A stretch of 64,000 bases of DNA. Source: Candidatus Aquirickettsiella gammari (GTDB taxonomy: Bacteria; Pseudomonadota; Gammaproteobacteria; Diplorickettsiales; Diplorickettsiaceae). The notes under the pieces are model-generated. The model had not been told where the DNA came from. It did no database searches and saw only the letters and a program-made list of their open reading frames with translations. Position 1 is the stretch's first letter, and each line of letters begins with the position of its first letter. The stretch covers positions 53,877 to 117,876 of the forward strand of contig NMOS02000003.1 in NCBI GenBank assembly GCA_002290645.2, in the 5' to 3' direction. Both the position numbers and the translations under genes were made by a program. Positions 19,707 through 28,963 of this stretch are shown in pieces.

Positions 19707-20489
19707 TTAACTCATGCTAAAAAAATCATTTTTTGGCTTAGCAATAACAAACTTTTCAGGATAAAAAACTTCCACTAAATACAAACCATTAGGACTTGCC
19801 GTTGCATCCGCTATACGACGATCCTTCGCTAATAAAACCTCTTTCGCCCAATTTAGCGGTTTTTTACCCGCACCGATACGCATTAAGACAGCCGCTATAT
19901 TGCGTACCATATGGTGTAAAAAGGCATTAGCCTGAATATCTATCATGACATAATCTCGATGGCGCATAACCTCAAGATGTTGCACGTGACGAATAGCATT
20001 TTTAGCTTGACAACTCGCTGCTCGAAACGAACTAAAATCATGTTCACCCATCAGGTCATTAGCCGCGCTCTGCATGCGTAATTCATCTAAGGGATAATAA
20101 CAATGGGCACTGTGTTTATTCCATAAGGCGTTGCGCAACGGTTGATTATAGATAATGTAGCGATAACGGCGTGCAGTCGCTGAAAAACGCGCATGAAATT
20201 CTATGGGCACACTTTGTACCCAATCAATACGAATATCTGTCGGTAAGTAGCTATTACAGCCTAAAAGCCAAGCCGCTTGGGAACGATCGGCGCTACTATC
20301 AAAATGAACCACTTGACCTAAAGCATGCACCCCTTTATCAGTACGGCCCGCACAAATCAGTGAAACAGGATGACAAGCCAGCTTGGCAATGGCCTGTTCT
20401 AAACAGCCTTGTATACTGGGCAATCCGGTTTGCGTTTGCCAACCGTGGTAGCCACTGCCTTGATAAGAAATACCGAACGCAATTCTCAT
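19707..20489 (-). CDS. truA: tRNA pseudouridine(38-40) synthase
   Basis: Isomerises uridines 38-40 in the anticodon arm of tRNAs. The 260-residue protein has the N-terminal YQGSGYHGWQ motif and the catalytic Asp in CAGRTDKGVHALGQV (near residue 52), then HHMVRNIAAVLMRIG near the C-terminal third. All are hallmarks of TruA, and length matches E. coli (270). It lies downstream of cpoB; between them is a region holding a long-loop inverted repeat, so it may have a separate transcript. Confidence 0.96.
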   Translation of the reverse strand: MRIAFGISYQGSGYHGWQTQTGLPSIQGCLEQAIAKLACHPVSLICAGRTDKGVHALGQVVHFDSSADRSQAAWLLGCNSYLPTDIRIDWVQSVPIEFHARFSATARRYRYIIYNQPLRNALWNKHSAHCYYPLDELRMQSAANDLMGEHDFSSFRAASCQAKNAIRHVQHLEVMRHRDYVMIDIQANAFLHHMVRNIAAVLMRIGAGKKPLNWAKEVLLAKDRRIADATASPNGLYLVEVFYPEKFVIAKPKNDFFSMS

Positions 20490-20512
20490 AACATCGTCAT
20501 TTTTTATTGTTA

Positions 20513-20571
20513 AATAGGCGCGCTTCGCGGTAAAATTTTTGCAATTGTAGAATGAGGGTTTATCGCCTATT
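20513..20571. repeat. Long-loop inverted repeat between cpoB and truA
   Basis: AATAGGCG at 20513-20520 pairs with CGCCTATT at 20564-20571. The enclosed GCGGTAAAATTTTTGCAAT resembles sequence upstream of proS (34802-34844), so it may be an interspersed non-coding repeat. Confidence 0.4.
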
Positions 20572-20584
20572 CTAAATATTGAGA

Positions 20585-21532
20585 CTAAACTTTATCTTTC
20601 GTCGCCAGATTAGCGGCAGAAGTCATTGCTTTAAATTGTTGTAGACGCGCTTGGGCCGCTTGAGCCACCTTAGAATCAGGATATTGTTGAACTATTTTTT
20701 CAAAGGTCTCCGTTGCCATTTCTTTGTTGCCCTTGGCAAAATAAGCTAAACCTAACTGCAACAGCGCATCTGGAATGCGCGCATCTTGCGTGTATCGGGT
20801 CGTAAAACGTTTAAAAAAATTAATCGCCAATTCAGGTTGACCTTGTAGTAAATAAAGTTGACCCAAAAAGTAATCTGCATTCGATACATTAAGATCCGCC
20901 GGATATTTTTTGACAAAGCTATCAAAACTTTCGATGGCTTCGTTATATTGCTTATTTTTTAAAAATTGAAACGCTGCTTGGTAAGCGCGCTCACTCGCCG
21001 CCGTAGGCGCTGCGTCCGCATGACGGGATATAGACTTTGACGAATCAGCCATCGATTCATTAACTGTGTTTGGACTCGTATTGGCGATAGGTGCTGCTAT
21101 CGGTTTCTGGGTATAAGAATTAGCCGTTAATCGCTGACCTAAACGCTTTTCTACCGCTAAGTATTGACTACGCAACTGCTCCTCTAAAGCCTTGAGTGAA
21201 TGTTGTTGTGCTTCTATTTTTCCTTGTAGGGTCTGTAATTGTTGTTGTAAATCATCCATTTGCACTAATACGGGATTTAAATTAGTGATCTGCCGTTCCA
21301 AAATAGTAACGCGCTGTTCAAGTGAAAAGGAAGCGGCATTGCTAGGTACCGTACTAGGCGCATCCGATCTCGCAGGCGGCGGTGTGTTAGCCGGAGCAGA
21401 TGGTGATGGCGGTGCATCGTCATAGGCATCAACAACCGGTGCTATCGCATACGCGAGTGAAGCTAACATTAAGCTCACTAAAAATAAGCTTATCTTAATA
21501 AACTTGACTCGAAGCAATACATTCAATCGCAT
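20585..21532 (-). CDS. cpoB: Cell division coordinator CpoB (YbgF)
   Basis: A periplasmic 315-residue protein that links Tol-Pal activity to PBP1B during constriction. An N-terminal signal peptide (about 1-29, ending near SLAYAI) is followed by a Pro/Ala-rich linker, a coiled coil (about 65-125, heptads such as LQQQLQTLQGKIEAQQ) that trimerises, and C-terminal TPR repeats from about 180 (ERAYQAAFQFLKNKQYNEAI, then FLGQLYLLQGQPELAI, then QLGLAYFAKGNKEMA). It follows pal in the conserved tolB-pal-cpoB order. Confidence 0.93.
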   Translation of the reverse strand: MRLNVLLRVKFIKISLFLVSLMLASLAYAIAPVVDAYDDAPPSPSAPANTPPPARSDAPSTVPSNAASFSLEQRVTILERQITNLNPVLVQMDDLQQQLQTLQGKIEAQQHSLKALEEQLRSQYLAVEKRLGQRLTANSYTQKPIAAPIANTSPNTVNESMADSSKSISRHADAAPTAASERAYQAAFQFLKNKQYNEAIESFDSFVKKYPADLNVSNADYFLGQLYLLQGQPELAINFFKRFTTRYTQDARIPDALLQLGLAYFAKGNKEMATETFEKIVQQYPDSKVAQAAQARLQQFKAMTSAANLATKDKV

Positions 21533-21552
21533 AACTTTAATTTCCTAACAGC

Positions 21553-22101
21553 TTAAGTTCTATCCGTGATAATAGGGGTTTGATATTGTAAATTAGCGCG
21601 TCGATTTTTTGCATAGTCTGCTTCACTATGGCCAAAAGCAACCGGTTTTTCAGCGCCATAACTGACCGTAAGAATTTGTCGCTCACTCACTCCATTGGCC
21701 ACTAAAAACTGTTGAATGCTTAATGCGCGGCGTTGTCCTAAACCAATATTATATTCTCGGCTACCTCGCTCATCGGTATTACCCGCCACTAATATTTTAG
21801 CCTCAGGATGGCTAATAAGGTAGTGTGCTTGTACTTGCAATGACGCCATATCTTCACCGCGAATAAAACTTTTATCAAAGTCAAAATAATAGATTTGATT
21901 GCCTACCTGCATCGGATGACAGCTGTTTTCATCGCCATAATAAGCGTTTATATCACCTGCCCCTTGAGTTAGCGCGCTATCTGCTTTATTAGCCTCCATA
22001 CTCGCATCGGTTAATTCACTTTTTTCATCCGTTGAACAAGCTGCCAAAATAAAACAGGTACCGGCAATGACACTGATTTTTAAAAATTTTTTTATTAACA
22101 T
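21553..22101 (-). CDS. pal: Peptidoglycan-associated lipoprotein
   Basis: An outer-membrane lipoprotein that tethers the envelope to peptidoglycan through its OmpA-like domain. The lipobox L-A-A-C is near residues 19-22, so the mature protein begins at the Cys. The OmpA_C domain (about 65-175) starts IYYFDFDKSFI and contains the diaminopimelate-binding motif GNTDERGSREYNIGLGQRRA. The 182 residues match the family. It lies 26 bases downstream of tolB. Confidence 0.96.
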   Translation of the reverse strand: MLIKKFLKISVIAGTCFILAACSTDEKSELTDASMEANKADSALTQGAGDINAYYGDENSCHPMQVGNQIYYFDFDKSFIRGEDMASLQVQAHYLISHPEAKILVAGNTDERGSREYNIGLGQRRALSIQQFLVANGVSERQILTVSYGAEKPVAFGHSEADYAKNRRANLQYQTPIITDRT

Positions 22102-22127
22102 AAACTATCCTCAATTAAATTAAATAG

Positions 22128-23483
22128 TTAACTCGATAAAAAAGGTGACCATATGGGATCTTGCACATCACCTTCAGGCGTTGGCAGGCGACAATTGATT
22201 CTTCCATCAATCGATGCCATGCCGAGCAAGCCACGTAGGTTAGGTTTCGATTCATATAACACCATTTGTCCATTCGGTGCAAAACTAGGAGAGGCATCAT
22301 AACCGGAATGCGTAATAATCAGTAAGCTATCGTCGTCTAAATCTTGCACGGCTATATTATACATTCCTTGCTCGCGATTGAGTACCACTATCATTTTTCC
22401 ATCCGGTGAAAAAGAAGCCCTGGCATTATAACTACCCGCAAAAGTAATTCGCTGCAGTCGACTATTACGCCTATCTAATTGATAAATCTGCGGTCCCCCA
22501 CCCCTATCCGAGGTAAAGAGCAAAAATCGACCATCCACTGACCAAGTCGGTTCCGTGTCGATAGAAGAACCAAAGCTCACTTGACGCAAACTTTTACTCG
22601 CCAGATCCATTAAATAAATTTTGGGTGTCGCTGAATCTTTCGATAACGCTAAGGCTAACATTTTATCATCCGGTGACCACGCCGGTGCCCCATTAATACC
22701 TTTATAATCGCTTACTAATTGCCGTTGCCCGCTGTTAATGTTTTGAATATAGATACGCGGCATCACTTTTTCAAAAGAAACATAAGCAATTCGCCTGCCA
22801 TCATGTGACCACGCCGGTGACATAATAGGCTGCATCGAAGTTAATAAGGGTTTAGCGTTATATCCATCCATATCCGCCACTTGTAAGCTATAAACTCGTT
22901 TATTATGCTGATGTGTCACTAATATATAGGCTATTTTGGTCGAAAAAACCCCTTTGATCCCCGTTAACTTTTCATAGATAAGATCACTAATGTGGTGTGC
23001 TAAACCACGCAGTTGCTGACTCGTGACAGTAAACTCATGCTGCGCTAAAATTTGTTTTCGACCCTGCGCTACATTTACCAAGGTAAAATAAGCACGATAC
23101 CGTCCCTGACCTAGAGCTTGCAGCTTTCCAAACACCACATCATCAATGTGTTGTGCACGCCAATAAGCAACCGATACTTTATCGAGCGTATAAGCTGGCA
23201 ACAAGGTATTGGATTTAGGCGTTAGCACCTTAAATAAACCACTGTGACTTAAATCATTATTTATCACCCCACTGATATTATTTTTTTTACCGAGATCATC
23301 TTCGACAGAAAAAGGAACAACCGCAATGGGTAATTGATTGGCCACACCTTGGGTGAGTTCCAGATTAAGTGCTGCCCAAGCGAACGAGCAACCCAGTAAG
23401 CTACTGATTGCTAAAAAATAAACGCTCATTAAGCGATTTTTTTTACGCCTGGCCTTATTTTTGATCAATTGTAAATAGCTCAT
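22128..23483 (-). CDS. tolB: Tol-Pal system beta-propeller protein TolB
   Basis: A periplasmic protein of 451 residues. After a signal region (about 1-37) there is an N-terminal domain to about 170 and then a six-bladed propeller made of repeats with the WSxDG core, for example PAWSHDGRRIAYVS, PAWSPDDKMLALAL and PTWSVDGRFLLFTSDRGG. The start codon overlaps the stop of the cytochrome b561 gene in an ATGA arrangement, so the two are probably translationally coupled. In most relatives tolB follows tolA directly; here two genes intervene. Confidence 0.96.
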   Translation of the reverse strand: MSYLQLIKNKARRKKNRLMSVYFLAISSLLGCSFAWAALNLELTQGVANQLPIAVVPFSVEDDLGKKNNISGVINNDLSHSGLFKVLTPKSNTLLPAYTLDKVSVAYWRAQHIDDVVFGKLQALGQGRYRAYFTLVNVAQGRKQILAQHEFTVTSQQLRGLAHHISDLIYEKLTGIKGVFSTKIAYILVTHQHNKRVYSLQVADMDGYNAKPLLTSMQPIMSPAWSHDGRRIAYVSFEKVMPRIYIQNINSGQRQLVSDYKGINGAPAWSPDDKMLALALSKDSATPKIYLMDLASKSLRQVSFGSSIDTEPTWSVDGRFLLFTSDRGGGPQIYQLDRRNSRLQRITFAGSYNARASFSPDGKMIVVLNREQGMYNIAVQDLDDDSLLIITHSGYDASPSFAPNGQMVLYESKPNLRGLLGMASIDGRINCRLPTPEGDVQDPIWSPFLSS

Positions 23484-24046
23484 TTATTATTCACCCGACT
23501 ATTATTCTTGAATCTTAACCGCATCCTTATCAATACGTCATCTTTTAGAAAAAAATGATGATAAAACGCACCTATTACATGTAAAGCAAAAAACATAATG
23601 AGCAAATAAGAGGCTATTTCATGACTTTTGGAAAAAAATCTTGACGCGGTATGATTATTTGCCAGCGGCAAAATAGTAAAAAGGCCGTAAAATGTAATCG
23701 CGTGATTTGCCAATGTAGATGAAAGAAACCCCGTTATCGGCATTGCGAACATCAATATATACAGCCCCACTATATTCCAGTTAGCCGCATGTCGCTGCCA
23801 AATTGAAATAGACGCTGGCAAAGTAGGTTGAACATTAAAAACGCGCCACCATAACCTTAACGCAACCAGACCTAATAAAAGTAAACCAGTCGCTTTATGA
23901 AAATTATATAACGAATCTCTAAAATGAGACGGCGAGATGTTTATCATCATATAGGCCACTAAATACATACCTATAATAAGAAAAGCCATCAACCAATGAA
24001 AACATTTAGCAATTTGACCATAAGTATTCCGCGTATTTTTCATCAT
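23480..24046 (-). CDS. Cytochrome b561-family diheme membrane protein
   Basis: A 188-residue integral membrane protein with four predicted helices: about 14-34, 48-67, 91-110 and 146-166. Paired histidines that could ligate two b hemes are in KCFHWLMAF (H17), NFHKATGLLLLG (H49) and later HAIT and LHVIGAFYHH. These proteins (CybB/YceJ type) oxidise ubiquinol or scavenge superoxide. It sits between an MFS gene and tolB and overlaps tolB by ATGA. This placement inside the Tol-Pal cluster is uncommon. Confidence 0.87.
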   Translation of the reverse strand: MMKNTRNTYGQIAKCFHWLMAFLIIGMYLVAYMMINISPSHFRDSLYNFHKATGLLLLGLVALRLWWRVFNVQPTLPASISIWQRHAANWNIVGLYILMFAMPITGFLSSTLANHAITFYGLFTILPLANNHTASRFFSKSHEIASYLLIMFFALHVIGAFYHHFFLKDDVLIRMRLRFKNNSRVNNK

Positions 24047-24082
24047 AAGAGGATACTCTTTCAGTTTGAACCGAAATGAAAC

Positions 24083-25372
24083 TTAGACTACCCGTTGGCA
24101 ATAAGTTTCTTTAATGCCACAGGCAACCAACACTGCCAACAATAAACTAAGCAGCAAAATCGATAAAGCCGAACGAAAATCCGCATTGGAATAAAAGGCC
24201 AAGCCATCCACCAGGCTACCATCCCATTTTTTTTCTAATAGCCAGCCAATCAGCGGTTGAAATCCAGCACCTATTATCACCGAAGCCATATTCGCAAAAG
24301 CGACCGAGGTTCCTGCAATGGCTTGCGGATTAATCTCAGAGGCCACTGCATAAGCGGTCGCAACACCGGTATTCGCTAGACCGTACAAAAATAATAAACT
24401 AAACAAAATACCTAACGGCAAATGGGGCAGCATGATAAAAAGACTGGCAAATAATAAACTAAAGCACGCCGATAAAATCAATATCACTTTACGTCGTTTG
24501 ATTCTATCTGAAATCCAGCCAGTTAATGGCCCGCCTAAGGTCCAACCGATAAAAATTAAACCGATGCCCATAGCGGCTATTTCATTGCTTAAGTGATAGG
24601 TTTGGCGAAAAAATTTAACCCCCCACAACTCGGCCAGCGCGGCTGTCGGTGCAAAAAGTAAACCGGCAAATAAAGCATTCCACCAACTCTGCGGATTTTT
24701 CAGCACCTTCACAAGACCCGAGCAAGGCGAATGCATTAAATTTTTTTTAGCGATCGCCAAAGTAACTGGCTTTACTCGATCGCGCACCAGTATTACCACG
24801 GTAGCCGACAATAAAATCATTAAACCGGCAATAAGAAACAAGGTTTCGCGCCAACCCAGGTGGACCACTAAGTAAGCCATCGGCATTTGCCCTACCGCTG
24901 CACCTAACATCCCTATAGCCTGGGTTAAACCGGCCAATAAACCAAATTGCTGAGCAGGAAACCAAACCGAAGCCACCTTCAACGCACTCACAAAAGCAAA
25001 TGCCGCTCCAAAACCCATCATTAAACGGGCCAGTGCTGCTACCCCAATATGGGTAGTCGATGCAAAAATCAAACACCCTAAGCCACAGATAAAAATCATG
25101 CTGGTCAACAACCAACGCAAACTAAAACGATCAACCAGTATTCCCACCGGAATCTGCATACCGACATAAGTATAGTAAAAAAAAGCCGATAAACTACCTA
25201 AGGCTAAAGCCTGTACTTTAAAATCACGCATTAATGAATCGATCATTACGCCAGGCGCAACGCGTGCAAAATACTCAATAAAAAAAGCACTTGCCGCCAG
25301 TCCCCAAATTAACCAAGGATAATAAGGATGTTGTAAACACCTTGTTATAAAATTATTTTTTGACATTATCAA
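24083..25372 (-). CDS. Major facilitator superfamily transporter
   Basis: A 429-residue carrier with about 12 predicted transmembrane helices in two bundles of six. The loop 2-3 motif is visible as GILVDRFSLRWLL near residue 80, and its counterpart in the second half as GPLTGWISDRIKRRKV near 280. The opening FFIEYFARVAPGVM resembles carriers widespread in Legionella and Coxiella, some of which take up amino acids or nucleosides from the vacuole, but the substrate cannot be read from sequence. It lies between tolA and cytochrome b561, and the gap to tolA (about 190 bases) could hold its own promoter. Confidence 0.88.
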   Translation of the reverse strand: MIMSKNNFITRCLQHPYYPWLIWGLAASAFFIEYFARVAPGVMIDSLMRDFKVQALALGSLSAFFYYTYVGMQIPVGILVDRFSLRWLLTSMIFICGLGCLIFASTTHIGVAALARLMMGFGAAFAFVSALKVASVWFPAQQFGLLAGLTQAIGMLGAAVGQMPMAYLVVHLGWRETLFLIAGLMILLSATVVILVRDRVKPVTLAIAKKNLMHSPCSGLVKVLKNPQSWWNALFAGLLFAPTAALAELWGVKFFRQTYHLSNEIAAMGIGLIFIGWTLGGPLTGWISDRIKRRKVILILSACFSLLFASLFIMLPHLPLGILFSLLFLYGLANTGVATAYAVASEINPQAIAGTSVAFANMASVIIGAGFQPLIGWLLEKKWDGSLVDGLAFYSNADFRSALSILLLSLLLAVLVACGIKETYCQRVV

Positions 25373-25559
25373 AGAACCCTTAAGCTAAATTTAAACCAAA
25401 ACACAAAACGCTTGTATTCACCATGGAACTTGTAAACGCGATGTCTATATTAAACAGAGTCCATTTTTTTGTCCATGAACAAACCAATCGGATCAGTTTT
25501 CAAACAGCAGTAAACCCGCCTCTCGAAATAAGCGGATACGCGGAAATAGTAAACCTAGG

Positions 25560-26414
25560 CTACTGAGTAATGACCCCTTCGGGTCGCACGGTCAGATTAA
25601 TTTGCCGAAAGTTATTAAATAAGCCGCTATTTTTTGGTACCGGTAAGGGTGATGCTTTATAAACCGCCGTCTGCGCTGAGCGATCCAACACCGGATTACC
25701 GCTGCTCTTTACGATCAGCACCTCTAAAACCATACCCCCTGGCGCAAGATGTACGGCCAATTTTGTTTCTAAGTGCTTATTAAGCTCAGGTGGAATAATC
25801 CATTGTTGCGCAATCGATTGTAGAATTAAATGTCTATATTTGTCAGTCGTTGCGGCATTTCGCGCGGCATTGATCGATGCTTTATTCAGTGTCGTCATTT
25901 CTTGCTCTAACAATTGCTTTACATTTTTTTGTACTATTTTCAATGATTTTACTGATACTTTAGTAGGATGAATTTTTTCTTTTTTAAGCAATTTTTTGGC
26001 CGGCTGAGTGACTTTGTTTTTCGAGGAGACTATTTTTTTAACTAATAGTGGTTTTTGCGGCGCTGTTTTAATCGGATAGACTTTATGAGTCAATAACTTA
26101 GCGGAGCCATTGGCTTTGACCGGCAAAACAACCGGACTTTTTGTAATCAACACCGGCTTACTCACTTGAGCGCTAGCGGGACTAGGTTTTATTTTTTCTT
26201 GTTCAGTCGCAGGAGTCGTTATCTGACTAAATGAATTAACATCTATGGCCGTGGCATGAATAACTTGTAACGGTCTCGATGCCAAAAATAACAATTTAGT
26301 CGTATGCCGCAAACTAAAAAATAAGGCTAAAAATAACCCCACATGAAATAAGGTCGCTAATAACAGCGACGTGCGATAATTTTCTTTAGTAACGCCCATC
26401 ATCCGGATGGCCAC
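25560..26414 (-). CDS. tolA: Tol-Pal system protein TolA-like (TonB C-terminal family)
   Basis: The inner-membrane-anchored, periplasm-spanning subunit of Tol-Pal. The 284-residue protein has an N-terminal transmembrane helix (about 15-35), a long Lys/Pro/Val-rich linker (about 60-165) and a C-terminal domain with the TolA/TonB pattern: the segment SGNPVLDRSAQTAVYKASPLP falls near 235-256. The linker is much shorter than in E. coli TolA (421 residues) and lacks Ala-rich helical repeats. It follows tolR with only three bases between. The call rests on context and layout. Confidence 0.86.
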   Translation of the reverse strand: MAIRMMGVTKENYRTSLLLATLFHVGLFLALFFSLRHTTKLLFLASRPLQVIHATAIDVNSFSQITTPATEQEKIKPSPASAQVSKPVLITKSPVVLPVKANGSAKLLTHKVYPIKTAPQKPLLVKKIVSSKNKVTQPAKKLLKKEKIHPTKVSVKSLKIVQKNVKQLLEQEMTTLNKASINAARNAATTDKYRHLILQSIAQQWIIPPELNKHLETKLAVHLAPGGMVLEVLIVKSSGNPVLDRSAQTAVYKASPLPVPKNSGLFNNFRQINLTVRPEGVITQ

Positions 26415-26417
26415 CGA

Positions 26418-26876
26418 TTAAGCCGTTAACTTCGGTGGTGACTCTGTTAACAAACCGATATTAACCGCCCCCGCCTGTTGCAATAAAACCATTGCCCTAA
26501 CGACTTTACCATAATCAACCTTTTTATCACCTTTAACAAAGACTTGACGTGGTATTTGTTTTTGTTGTGCCAACTGTAGTTGGGTGCTAACTTCTTGGCT
26601 TAAGTGTTCTGCATCGAGTGCTATTTCAGGTTGAGCGGCGGTATTAAGGTAATAATGCCCCATTTCATCAATCGACACGATAATTGGCTCTTGTGCTGGA
26701 GCAATCGTTTGTGCTTGCGCTTGTGGTAAATTAACTTTAATCCCTTGTGAGAATAACGGGGTCGTGACCATAAAGATAACCAATAGCACTAACATGACAT
26801 CGATGTAGGGAACTACATTGATCTCGGATAGGGGTCCTTTACGACGTTGATACGGCGAAAATTGATTAGGAAACAT
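26418..26876 (-). CDS. tolR: Tol-Pal system protein TolR
   Basis: An ExbD/TolR-family protein, one transmembrane helix plus a periplasmic domain, working with TolQ as the proton-driven motor. I start at ATG 26876, which overlaps the tolQ stop by 11 bases and gives 152 residues; a reading to 27011 would lie inside tolQ. The helix (about 20-40) carries the essential Asp in INVVPYIDVMLVLLVIF. The C-terminal part contains FVKGDKKVDYGKVV. Another ATG six codons earlier is possible. Confidence 0.95.
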   Translation of the reverse strand: MFPNQFSPYQRRKGPLSEINVVPYIDVMLVLLVIFMVTTPLFSQGIKVNLPQAQAQTIAPAQEPIIVSIDEMGHYYLNTAAQPEIALDAEHLSQEVSTQLQLAQQKQIPRQVFVKGDKKVDYGKVVRAMVLLQQAGAVNIGLLTESPPKLTA

Positions 26877-27567
26877 GACTTGCTGTGCCACCATGAATTT
26901 GTCGATACAAAATATTAGAAAATTCTTCTTGAAAACGATGATAACTGTGCAGTAAATGTTGGTTTTGATTCGAATAACGATTATAAAAAATAACCGCCGG
27001 TATGGCGACAAACAAACCCATCGCCGTTGCCACTAAAGCCTCCGAAATACCCGGGGCGACCATGGCAATGGTGGCTGTCTGTTGTGAAGCCGACAAGGCT
27101 TGAAAAGAGGTCATGATGCCCCAAACGGTACCAAATAAGCCGATATAAGGGCTCGTTGAACCTAAGGTGGCTAAAAAATCTAAATGTTTTTCCAGCTGTT
27201 GGTGCTGTTGCGAATAGGCAATGCGCATAGCGCGTTGCACACCTTCCATAATAATGACCGGCACATTGCCGACCTGCTGATGCAAACGTACAAACTCACG
27301 AAACCCAGCATAGAAAATGCAAGCAAGCCCTTCTTGTTCATCTTCTCTACGATTTAAATCCGCATATAATTTACTCAAATCAATCCCTGACCAAAACCTT
27401 TTTTCAAATGCAGCTAGCAATTTTCGCGTGCGCCTTAGCAAAAATCCACGCTGTAAAATCATCGACCACGATACAATAGAAGCAAGGAGTAGTATCAACA
27501 TCACAAATTTAACGATTCCACTCGCGGAATAAAAATAACTCCATAAAGCTGGATCAAGCGTTGGCAT
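26866..27567 (-). CDS. tolQ: Tol-Pal system proton channel protein TolQ
   Basis: A MotA/TolQ/ExbB-family protein of 233 residues. Three transmembrane helices lie at about 15-36, 130-155 and 165-190. The second carries GSTSPYIGLFGTVWGIM and the third the APGISEALVATAMGLFVAIPAV segment, with the conserved Thr and polar residues of the proton path. It begins the tolQRA run directly downstream of ruvB (48 bases between them), without ybgC, which precedes tolQ in many relatives. Confidence 0.96.
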   Translation of the reverse strand: MPTLDPALWSYFYSASGIVKFVMLILLLASIVSWSMILQRGFLLRRTRKLLAAFEKRFWSGIDLSKLYADLNRREDEQEGLACIFYAGFREFVRLHQQVGNVPVIIMEGVQRAMRIAYSQQHQQLEKHLDFLATLGSTSPYIGLFGTVWGIMTSFQALSASQQTATIAMVAPGISEALVATAMGLFVAIPAVIFYNRYSNQNQHLLHSYHRFQEEFSNILYRQIHGGTASHVS

Positions 27568-27615
27568 TGAATATCCTCGCAGACTGCATTTTGAATGGCG
27601 TTTCGCGGTAAAGCT

Positions 27616-28671
27616 TTAGTTTATCTTATCAGAAAAATCACAAATAAGTTGTTTCTGCCCATTTAGATGCGCAGGGAACGTCAGTGAAAAATGTAAATAG
27701 GTTTTCTTAGTCGCAATACGACCGCGTGGCGTACGCATCATAAACGCTTGTTGGATCAAATAAGGTTCAATGACTTCTTCAATCGTGTCGCGCTCTTCAC
27801 CAATTGCGGCCGCCAAACTATCTAAACCAACCGGACCACCGTCAAATTTTTCAATCAGGGTTAATAATAATTTTCGATCTTGTTGGTCAAAACCTTCTCT
27901 ATCGACTTCGAGCAGATCCAAAGCCTGTGATGCGAGCGTCGCGTCTATCTTGCCATCAGCCTTTACCTCAGCGAAGTCTCTGACTCGCCGTAACAAGCGA
28001 TTGGCAATGCGCGGTGTACCGCGTGCGCGTTTAGCAATCTCGAGCGCGCCTAAAGGGTCAATGCTCACGCCTAAGATGCCAGCTGAACGGGTCACAATAC
28101 GACAAAGATCCGACACACAATAAAATTCTAAGCGTTGTACGATACCAAATCGATCCCGCAACGGTGAGGTTAATAAACCAGCGCGTGTCGTGGCACCGAT
28201 TAAGGTAAACGGCGGCAGATCTAACTTAATAGAACGGGCTGCAGGCCCCTCTCCTATCATGATATCCAATTGATAATCTTCTAAAGCTGGATACAATATT
28301 TCCTCAATAACCGGGCTAAGCCTATGTATTTCATCAATAAATAAGACCTCTCGGGCTTCAAGATGGGTTAATAAGGCGGCTAAATCACCCGCCCGCTCCA
28401 AAATAGGACCGGAAGTCTGTTTCAATGCGACGCCCATTTCATGAGCAATAATATGTGCCAAGGTTGTTTTACCTAAACCCGGTGGCCCGACAATTAACAC
28501 ATGATCTAAGGCTTCCGCTCTGGCGCGCGCGGCGCTAATAAATAAATCCATTTGCTCACAAACCGATGTCTGTCCTAAATAGTCAGCTAAAGCTAAAGGA
28601 CGGATACGCGGAAGCAATCTATCATCTTCCGATAATTTTTTAGCGGCAATTAGCCTATCAGAGATTTGCAT
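27616..28671 (-). CDS. ruvB: Holliday junction branch-migration DNA helicase RuvB
   Basis: A hexameric AAA+ motor that drives branch migration with RuvA. The 351-residue protein contains Walker [14 protein letters not shown] near residue 60, Walker [10 protein letters not shown], the sensor [18 protein letters not shown] and the C-terminal winged helix (about 255-330, [17 protein letters not shown]). The C-terminal tail is somewhat longer than in E. coli (336). It is separated from ruvA by an oppositely oriented ankyrin gene, so it is not in one operon with ruvCA. Confidence 0.97.
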   Translation of the reverse strand: MQISDRLIAAKKLSEDDRLLPRIRPLALADYLGQTSVCEQMDLFISAARARAEALDHVLIVGPPGLGKTTLAHIIAHEMGVALKQTSGPILERAGDLAALLTHLEAREVLFIDEIHRLSPVIEEILYPALEDYQLDIMIGEGPAARSIKLDLPPFTLIGATTRAGLLTSPLRDRFGIVQRLEFYCVSDLCRIVTRSAGILGVSIDPLGALEIAKRARGTPRIANRLLRRVRDFAEVKADGKIDATLASQALDLLEVDREGFDQQDRKLLLTLIEKFDGGPVGLDSLAAAIGEERDTIEEVIEPYLIQQAFMMRTPRGRIATKKTYLHFSLTFPAHLNGQKQLICDFSDKIN

Positions 28672-28963
28672 AAATAATTTATTTTATCAAAGAGAATTTT
28701 TAGTCGATAAGAAATAACTCAAAGCTACTTTATTATTAGCTACTTACGCTGTTTTTAGCAAGTTGCTATCAAACAGATAAGCATCAATTCAGATCATTAC
28801 TACAACTTTTGTATTCCCAATAACAAATAAAGAATCTATAAAACTTTGTTGGCTGATTGCCATAAAAAAGTTGGCATTATAAAATAGTATTCAACAAATT
28901 TTTAGCGGCGATCCTCTCCTTCGCTCCATTTTATTTTTTATTTTATAGAAATTCTTGCTAATT

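Noticed and set aside
26877..27011. Longer N-terminus for tolR
   Set aside because: It is a reading within tolQ; the TolR helix with its Asp starts after ATG 26876.
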